From assembly GCA_963748105.1 (NCBI GenBank), contig CAVVHP010000010.1, forward strand, positions 175,579 through 239,578: a DNA stretch of 64,000 nt, read 5' to 3'. The DNA comes from JAKAGZ01 sp963748105. GTDB lineage: Bacteria > Bacteroidota > Ignavibacteria > Ignavibacteriales > Ignavibacteriaceae. Positions 58,557 to 64,000 of this stretch are shown piece by piece; position 1 is the first letter of the stretch; each line of letters opens with the position of its first letter. The notes beneath the pieces were generated by a model that saw nothing but the letters and a program-made list of their open reading frames with translations, was not told the DNA's origin and made no database searches. The position numbers and the translations under genes are program-made.

Positions 58557-59828
58557 ATGAAAAAACTAATCTTTATAATCTGCATTTTCATAGGTGCCGC
58601 AGTATCAACTTTTCCGCAAAATTTGAATGGGCGGGTCTCATCTTCATATTATACTTTTCAAAGATTTGACACCGCCTCTTCTTATTCTACTCACCTCCGC
58701 GCTTTCCAGATGTTAAATCTGAATTTCAACCAGGATAACTTTTCTGTAAGAACTTATCTGAACCTTGAACACGATATCTCAAAACCACAACTTACAGATC
58801 CAAGACTCAGGGTATATAATCTTTATGTTGAAGGTCGTAAGCTCTTGAAAGTTTTTACAGTTAAACTTGGAAGACAACCACTGTTTAATTCAGTTGCAGG
58901 AGGTATTTTTGACGGAATTAATGTTGATATGAAAAAGGGCGCTTATAAAGTAACAGCCTATTACGGGTCAAATGTTCCCGCATACCAAAAATTAGAAATT
59001 AATAAATACTGGGCTGAAGACTTTATTGCAGGGGGCAAATTTATGACCTCGGCAGTTGAAAACACAAACATTACTCTCAGTTATGTTAACAAACATTTCA
59101 AATCTCAGGATTATTGGGCACAGAGAATGGATGAAAATCTTAATCCTATTACTGTGCTGATAAAAAATAATTCCACTCAATATGAATTTGCAAACGCCCA
59201 GGTAAGTTATGATCTTGAGAATGTTTTTTCCGTGGATACACGGTATGATTATGATCTGAAATACAAAGAAACATCAAAGTTTGAAATTAGCGGTACATAT
59301 AAACAATTAGAAGATGTCCATTTTAATGTTTATTATAATTACCGTGAACCTCTGATCAGGTATAATTCTATTTTTTCTGTATTTGATTACGGGAATACAC
59401 AGGAATATGAAATTGGTGCAGATTATTTCGTATCAAATGCAGCCTGGTTATCTATGAAATACGGAAATGTAAAATACAAAGATGATAACTCGAGCAGAAT
59501 AACAGTTGGTCTGAATACTGATTACGGTTCCTTAAGTTTCCGCAAAACATTTGGCTATGAAGGTGAGCTCGCTTCCCTTTCGGTTTACTCTGCAAGAACA
59601 ATACTTGATGGTACGTTGACACCTTCAGTAGGAATTTCCTATACGAATTATCAATTATCTACGGATTCAGAAACAAATCACCTCACAACCTTACTTGCAG
59701 GGTTTAATTATCGTCCAATGAGAATTTTGTCCTTTGATATCCAGGGACAGTATATGGATAATAAAATTTACAGGAATGATTTCAGATTATTCTTTAAGGC
59801 CAACTACTGGTTTAATACTAATTTTTAA
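58557..59828 (+). CDS. Outer-membrane beta-barrel, candidate conduit porin
   Basis: A signal peptide (to FPQN) is followed by ~400 residues of alternating strands, including LKVFTVKLGRQPLFN, GGIFDGINVDMKKGAYKVTA and a terminal FRLFFKANYWFNTNF ending in an aromatic residue. There are no heme motifs. Its position between a tetraheme and a 14-heme cytochrome gene is the arrangement of porin-cytochrome conduits, so it may be the barrel sleeve (inference; no sequence similarity to MtrB can be shown by eye). A GTG at 58551 is an alternative start. Confidence 0.75.
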   Translation: MKKLIFIICIFIGAAVSTFPQNLNGRVSSSYYTFQRFDTASSYSTHLRAFQMLNLNFNQDNFSVRTYLNLEHDISKPQLTDPRLRVYNLYVEGRKLLKVFTVKLGRQPLFNSVAGGIFDGINVDMKKGAYKVTAYYGSNVPAYQKLEINKYWAEDFIAGGKFMTSAVENTNITLSYVNKHFKSQDYWAQRMDENLNPITVLIKNNSTQYEFANAQVSYDLENVFSVDTRYDYDLKYKETSKFEISGTYKQLEDVHFNVYYNYREPLIRYNSIFSVFDYGNTQEYEIGADYFVSNAAWLSMKYGNVKYKDDNSSRITVGLNTDYGSLSFRKTFGYEGELASLSVYSARTILDGTLTPSVGISYTNYQLSTDSETNHLTTLLAGFNYRPMRILSFDIQGQYMDNKIYRNDFRLFFKANYWFNTNF

Positions 59829-59839
59829 GCAGAATCAAA

Positions 59840-61063
59840 ATGAAGTTAAAATATTTATATCTTTTTCTGATCCCGGCCATTTCGGGTCTCCTTTTCTTTT
59901 CAGCTTTTAAAGGAAAGGTTTCACAGGACGATCAGAATCATAATGACAAGATTATCAAGTTCTCACACCAGTTTCATATTGAAAACGATGTCGCCTGTAC
60001 AGATTGTCACAGCAAAGTGGCTGAAAGTACTAAACTTGGTGACAGACTGCTTCCTGATCACGAAACATGTTCTGCCTGCCACGATGTTGAGGATATGGAC
60101 AATTGCACGACCTGTCATTATGATGATGTTAATGAGCCGCTGATCCAGACGAAACCATACGATAGTTATTTTAATCACAGTCTTCACGTAACGAAAAATA
60201 AAATTGAATGCGTTACCTGCCATAAAGGACTAGATAAAGTTGATTATGGCTTTGAGTCTGATCAGATGAACCCGGGAATGAGTACTTGTTATTCGTGTCA
60301 TAATAACAAATCCGTAGCAACCAGCAATTGTGAATCGTGCCATACATCGACTGTAAACCTTGTTCCGGTTTCGCACAAAGTACCGAGCTGGAAGAAGAGC
60401 CATAAATTTGCGGCCAGTTCAATTGATGCAAATTGTGCAATGTGTCACGATAATTCATCCTGTCAGGAATGTCACACTGCAACGAATATGATTACGGAAA
60501 ACAATACAAAGAATGATTTTTATCAGCCCTACTCGGCAACCAATAACGGTGACGGAATAAAGCAACAACAAATAACCAGAGTTCACGAACTCGGTTACAG
60601 GTTCACACACGGTGTAGACGCAAAAGGTAAAACAGCAGAATGCCAGACCTGTCACGAAGTTGAAACTTTCTGTGCCAGGTGTCATCAATCAGAGAATAAT
60701 GATTATTCATTAGGCGGCATTGTTCCTGCTTCTCATCTTAAAACAAATTTTGTAATTATTGGTGTTGGCAGCGGCGGTGGAGAGCACGCAACGCTTGCTA
60801 AGAGAGACCTTGAGACCTGCGCAAGCTGCCACGATACACAGGGTGCTGATCCGACCTGTATCACCTGTCATATCGATAATGACGGAATCCGGGGAACAAA
60901 TCCCAAAACTCATCCTGCTAATTTTATGCGTGGTGAAAGAGGTGACTGGCACGATACAGAAAGTTCAGTTTGTTACAATTGCCATACAAATGCTTCACCA
61001 AGAACTCCGGTCGGAGTCGGGTTCTGCGGATATTGTCATGGCACTGATCTAAAACCAAGATAG
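59840..61063 (+). CDS. Tetradecaheme (14 CxxCH) cytochrome c
   Basis: The 407-residue protein has an N-terminal hydrophobic segment (YLYLFLIPAISGLLFFSAF) that could be a cleaved signal or an anchor. It has 14 CxxCH sites: CTDCH, CSACH, CTTCH, CVTCH, CYSCH, CESCH, CAMCH, CQECH, CQTCH, CARCH, CASCH, CITCH, CYNCH and CGYCH. Heme density is one per 29 residues, typical of nanowire-like conduits. It is probably periplasmic, or embedded in the barrel encoded just upstream (spacing 11 bp). Confidence 0.93.
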   Translation: MKLKYLYLFLIPAISGLLFFSAFKGKVSQDDQNHNDKIIKFSHQFHIENDVACTDCHSKVAESTKLGDRLLPDHETCSACHDVEDMDNCTTCHYDDVNEPLIQTKPYDSYFNHSLHVTKNKIECVTCHKGLDKVDYGFESDQMNPGMSTCYSCHNNKSVATSNCESCHTSTVNLVPVSHKVPSWKKSHKFAASSIDANCAMCHDNSSCQECHTATNMITENNTKNDFYQPYSATNNGDGIKQQQITRVHELGYRFTHGVDAKGKTAECQTCHEVETFCARCHQSENNDYSLGGIVPASHLKTNFVIIGVGSGGGEHATLAKRDLETCASCHDTQGADPTCITCHIDNDGIRGTNPKTHPANFMRGERGDWHDTESSVCYNCHTNASPRTPVGVGFCGYCHGTDLKPR

Positions 61064-61072
61064 GCATTAAAA

Positions 61073-61975
61073 ATGAAGTACATTTTCAGATATAGCATAT
61101 TATCTAATTTTAATAAGTATTTTTGTTGCTGGCTGCAGTGATGTAAGAAAAGATATTTCTACAACTGCCCCGGTTGTAAGCGCTCACAAAGCTGGCAACC
61201 TTGATGTAAATTCCCCTGATTTTCACGGGAATATTAATCAGGCTGAACAACTGGAGTATGAAAGAATGCCAGCAATGCCACGCGGCCGATTATTACAGGC
61301 GGCAATACAGGCGCAAGCTGCTTCAAATGTCATACTTCCGCAGAAGGCCCTGAGGCCTGCAATACCTGTCACGGCGATTTTAAGGATGCTTCCAGGATTG
61401 CGCCGCCTAGAGATACAAAAGGAAACATTGATAACACGTCGGAGGGAGTAGGGGCGCACCAGAATCACTTATATACAAACACGCTTGGTAAAAAAGTTGA
61501 GTGTTCAAATTGTCACGTTGTACCGGCAAGTCTTGGAGCAAAAGGACACATTGATTCTCCCCTGCCGGCTGAAATAAATTTTTCGGGTCTGGCAGATACA
61601 AATATTGCTTCAAACGCATCATTCGATCCGGCTACACTTACCTGTTCAAATGTTTACTGCCACGGCAATTTTGAATTTAAGAAAGCTGACGCCGACCCGA
61701 CAAACCAGTTCGCCTATAGTTCGGATAAAATGGTTGGAAATAATTTTTCACCTGTCTGGAATAAAGTGGACGGTACACAGGCAAAATGCGGAACCTGTCA
61801 CGGACTTCCGCCGACAGGTCATATCGCCGCGCCGATTACCTCCTGTTATCTCTGTCACCAGGGTGTAGTTGATGAAATGGGAAATATTATTGATAAAGAT
61901 AAACACATAAACGGATACAAGAGCGCGAGAGGAAGCTTAAAGAAACTTCAGGATTTTCTCGAAAAGACAAAATAG
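61073..61975 (+). CDS. Heptaheme cytochrome lipoprotein, three frameshifts
   Basis: Joining frames gives an N-terminal lipobox (ILISIFVAGCSD) and heme sites CQQCH, CFKCH, CNTCH, CSNCH, the unusual CSNVYCH (CX4CH), CGTCH and CYLCH, ending EKTK. Shifts lie near 61,100, 61,250 and 61,300. From 61,319 onward the frame is open to 61,975. The CX4CH motif with HGNF after it is typical of Geobacter-type multiheme lipoproteins on the cell surface. It is the last gene of the locus, 9 bp after the 14-heme gene, and a strong terminator follows. The indels may be sequence errors. Confidence 0.8.
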
Positions 61976-61999
61976 AATTTAATTGCAGTAAATTAAAAA

Positions 62000-62024
62000 G
62001 CCGTTCATCTGAACGGCTTTTTTT
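62000..62024 (+). terminator. Terminator of the cytochrome operon
   Basis: GCCGTTCA-TC-TGAACGGC is a perfect 8-bp stem, extended by A/T pairing, followed by seven T residues, 25 bp after the heptaheme gene. Confidence 0.9.
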
Positions 62025-62163
62025 GTGTTATAGTTTGAAAAGGCGTCTCTTCATCTGACCAGCATCCAGGTTATAAATCTGCATATTTCCAATTATTTTC
62101 TGACCGTTAACTCAATGAAACATACCTTTAAATAAATAGTCGCTACCGATTGCACAAAAAACC

Positions 62164-62192
62164 TTGACACATTATAGTATTGTGTTTAACTT
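62164..62192 (+). promoter_or_regulatory. Promoter of the miniature T9SS gene
   Basis: A perfect TTGACA and a TAACTT are separated by 17 bp and lie about 80 bp upstream of the ATG at 62273. AAGGAGGG sits 5 bp before that ATG. Confidence 0.5.
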
Positions 62193-62272
62193 TGATTTTA
62201 AAGGGGAGAGTTCTTTTTGAATGTCTTTTCCCAAAACTGCCCGTTTACTCATTATTAACAAAGGAGGGAATA

Positions 62273-62615
62273 ATGAAAATTTTTACCCCCCCCCCATTCC
62301 ATAGAAAAGAAAAATATAAGATTCTCTAATCTTGTATTTTTAATTGTCTTTTCTGTGTTTTTCTTACCATCACTTATATTTGCCCATACACAAGAATGGC
62401 TGATGCAGATTACCTCTGGCGGAAAGCCGGGATACGTACTGTTAAAAGTATACAACAATCTTGGCCAGCAGGTGGCAAAACTGGTAGATAAAGAGCAAAG
62501 CAGCGGAAGGTACGAGGTAAATTTTAGGACTGAAAACCTGGCCAGTGGTATATATTTTTACAAGATAACAGCTAACGGATTTACAGCAGTTAAAAAAATG
62601 ATATTAATGAAATAG
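62273..62615 (+). CDS. Miniature T9SS sorting-domain protein, out of frame at a C10 tract
   Basis: The ATG at 62273 follows a strong AAGGAGGG. As sequenced, the frame stops after 18 codons at 62329. Removing one C from the C10 tract (62286-62295) joins it to the downstream frame. The product would read HSIEKKNIRFSNLVFLIVFS and on through FLPSLIFAHTQEW (signal peptide), then GYVLLKVYNNLGQQVAKLVD and LASGIYFYKITANGF to MILMK, the second half of a T9SS sorting domain without any passenger. It may be phase-variable or a deletion remnant. Confidence 0.6.
62286..62295. repeat. C10 homopolymer tract within a coding start
   Basis: Ten consecutive C residues lie 13 bp after a start codon. A tract length of 9 or 12 would open the reading frame; 10 closes it. 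Confidence 0.9.
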
Positions 62616-62627
62616 GGAATACCAGTA

Positions 62628-62997
62628 ATGCAGAACAAAAAGATATCTACGGGGTTAATAATTGTTTTATTTATATTTTTAGCCGGCTGTAAAAAGGGTG
62701 ATAACGGAATAGAAATAAAACCCACAAAAGACCCCAGGACATATGCCTGGACTGCCGATACGCTTGGCTACCCCGGTAATTATCAGACATTAATGTATGA
62801 TATCTGGGGAAGTTCTCCTAAAGATGTCTACGTAGTTGGACATAGCAGTTCAAGCGATGGTGTTTTATGGCATTTTGACGGGGATAAATGGAAAGATGTC
62901 AATTTAGTAGCTCAAAAAGGTGGAAATATACCCGGTGCAATAGACCTAAGCGCAATCTACGGATTCAGCAGCACGGATATATATGCAGTGGGCTCAA
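62628..62997 (+). CDS. Lipoprotein with beta-propeller-like repeats, truncated at the contig junction
   Basis: The leader has the lipobox FLAGC and the mature part repeats a pattern of the form YDIWGSSPKDVYVVG...LWHFDGDKW, then IYGFSSTDIYAVG, as in propeller lipoproteins. The natural coding sequence breaks off near 62,997 where GC content rises sharply. The 363-residue frame that continues to 63719 is a fusion produced by the junction. It lies 12 bp after the miniature T9SS gene. Confidence 0.7.
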
Positions 62998-63010
62998 GAT
63001 TATGTGCGTA
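62990..63010. other. Junction of two unlike genomes (probable assembly chimera)
   Basis: Left of ~62,997 the DNA is AT-rich and matches the rest of the window in style. To the right it is visibly GC-rich and carries fragments of housekeeping genes in other frames. No direct repeat, inverted repeat, integrase or tRNA is seen at the seam, which argues against normal integration. Confidence 0.8.
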
Positions 63011-63719
63011 CAACTGGTGCCGTACCTGCTCGAAGGACGGCAAGTCGAGCCGCGTGAAAAGTCTGACATGGTCCAGAGACTGGCGCCGGTACTTCGAGAG
63101 ATTGGCGATCGGATCGTCCAGGCGCATTAAGTTTCGGAAGTCGCCAAGCGACTGCAGATCAATGAGAGCCAGTCTCGCCAGCCAGCCGCAACGACAATCC
63201 CCGACCGCGCGACGCAGGGTCAGGGAACCGGTTCAGCATCCGAGAAAGATCGGAAGTTCCGAAGAACACTTGTTTGCGCTGCTGCTGAGCCACCCGCTCA
63301 TCCTCGGTCCGATGATCGCCGAGATACCAGAACATGAAATCGTCGATGCTCGACGAGTTGAGATTCTCCGTGCGCTCAAGTCGGTTTCGCCAGAAACGAC
63401 GGAGGAGGCTCTCGAGGCGCTTCCAGAGGACACACGAGCTCATGCCGAAGAATTGCTGGCACGTATTGAGGATCGACCATTGTCGTACGCTGGGCAGGCA
63501 CGTCGGGAGGCCGATTGGGCCCTTCGTCGCCTGCGCAAAGAGCACCACGACTACCGTATGCAGCAGCTTCTATCCGATCTTGCTGCCGCCGAGCGTGACA
63601 ACGACCAGGAGTCGCTGCGTCACAATCTGACGCTGATCGATCAGATCAAGGCGCGCTATCCCGAATTCTATCCTGAGCCGAGCCCCTACTTCCGCGACGT
63701 GAGAGACAACGTATCGTAG
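63000..63719 (+). pseudogene. dnaG: DNA primase (DnaG) C-terminal part, foreign segment, with in-frame stop and frameshift
   Basis: In one frame the segment reads PYLLEGRQVEPREKSDMVQR, then LAPVLREIGDRIVQAH, an in-frame TAA at 63128, then VSEVAKRLQINESQS. After a shift near 63,258 the frame continues EEHLFALLLSHPLILGPMIA and ARREADWALRRLRKEH, ending at 63719. These are the C-terminal helicase-binding regions of DnaG. The 5' part is missing. The high-GC style suggests a different phylum (Chloroflexota-like is a guess). Confidence 0.7.
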
Positions 63720-63760
63720 CCAGTGTTTTCTACGCCAGATGAGTGGCAAAGAATCTTCGA

Positions 63761-64000
63761 TTAGGTAAGTCCAAGCGCTCGTCTAACGGCGAACACTACT
63801 GCGGAGTCTTGATCCGGAAGCACAGTCCTCGCGTCAATGAGGAGACGGCCACCCTCGACATGTGGAACGAGCGATGGTAACCCGTTTCGCATTAGATAAG
63901 CAGCAGATTCGAGGGTTAGGCCATGAGAGATAAGTGATTCTTCCGAAAATACAATAGCGCGACTCTCGAGCGTCTCTCCAGGAAGCGAACCTCCACCTAC
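63761..64000 (-). CDS. selA: L-seryl-tRNA(Sec) selenium transferase (SelA) C-terminal end, foreign segment
   Basis: The minus strand from the window edge reads VGGGSLPGETLESRAIVFSE, then LESAAYLMRNGLPSLVPHVE and GGRLLIDARTVLPDQDSAVV, ending GLT at 63761. This is the C-terminal domain of SelA, which makes selenocysteinyl-tRNA. The rest lies beyond the window. It converges with the DnaG fragment, 41 bp apart, in the same high-GC block. Confidence 0.75.
   Translation of the reverse strand, partial: VGGGSLPGETLESRAIVFSEESLISHGLTLESAAYLMRNGLPSLVPHVEGGRLLIDARTVLPDQDSAVVFAVRRALGLT

Noticed and set aside
63159..63548. Minus-strand open frame of 129 codons in the GC-rich end
   Set aside because: It is opposite the DnaG coding strand, whose family motifs are clear; GC-rich DNA gives long antisense frames by chance.
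62628..63719. A single 363-residue open frame across the composition break
   Set aside because: The first third is an AT-rich lipoprotein, the middle is DnaG sequence read out of frame, and only the end is in the DnaG frame. It is a junction artefact.
1..64000. tRNA, rRNA, CRISPR or insertion-sequence genes
   Set aside because: None was recognised on either strand by eye; short tRNA genes could still be missed without a covariance-model search.

Overview
The window looks like a low-GC genome segment from the Ignavibacteria (Bacteroidota/Chlorobi side of the FCB group). The evidence is several proteins ending in a type IX secretion (T9SS) type A sorting domain of the NYPNPFNP kind, a T9SS plug-like protein (DUF5103), many outer-membrane barrels and lipoproteins, and DUF1684 and DUF4296 proteins. 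This lineage call is inference from protein style. The last ~1 kb (from ~62,997) is GC-rich and carries the ends of a dnaG-like and a selA-like gene from an apparently different genome. I read it as a chimeric contig end.

Layout: 1-10.6 kb (minus strand) has a ROK sugar kinase, an LEA-2-like lipoprotein, a Gfo/Idh/MocA oxidoreductase, a DUF5103 protein, the three-subunit transhydrogenase pntAA-pntAB-pntB, agmatine deiminase plus N-carbamoylputrescine amidase (putrescine synthesis), and a MORN-repeat protein. 10.8-17.6 kb has a CDF metal exporter, prephenate dehydrogenase, an unusual LuxR-type regulator, a BNR-propeller lipoprotein, decayed copies of a sorting domain and of the LuxR HTH, and three small barrel proteins. 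17.7-22 kb is aroF-DUF1684-mutS. 22.3-27.2 kb is a five-gene amidoligase cluster (esterase, ATP-grasp, GCS2 ligase, class I glutamine amidotransferase, second ATP-grasp), followed by a giant GH13 protein.

30.9-37.5 kb is accessory: a COG2509 flavoprotein, small lipoproteins and secreted proteins, decayed duplicates, and two tandem paralogues bracketed by a 98-bp palindromic repeat. 37.5-45 kb (minus) has acyl-CoA ligase, SDR, MarC, acetate kinase, a 3-hydroxyacyl-CoA dehydrogenase broken by five indels, and an ABC-2 exporter. 45-51.4 kb has recQ, DUF4296, rhomboid, pgk and gap.

51.6-62 kb is the most striking part. A 1.36-kaa cohesin/SdrD-repeat surface protein is divergent from a five-gene cytochrome locus: a nonaheme cytochrome c carrying a T9SS sorting domain, a tetraheme c554-like protein, a beta-barrel porin candidate, a 14-heme cytochrome and a heptaheme lipoprotein. 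Together they look like a trans-envelope electron conduit ending in a T9SS-delivered surface cytochrome. A miniature T9SS protein whose frame depends on a C10 tract follows.

Many genes carry single-base frameshifts, clustered at 0.6-9.7, 42.2-43.7 and 61-61.4 kb, while very long genes elsewhere are intact. This favours local sequence-quality problems over wholesale gene decay, so frameshifted genes are annotated at their reconstructed full extent. No tRNA, rRNA, CRISPR array or insertion sequence was recognised.
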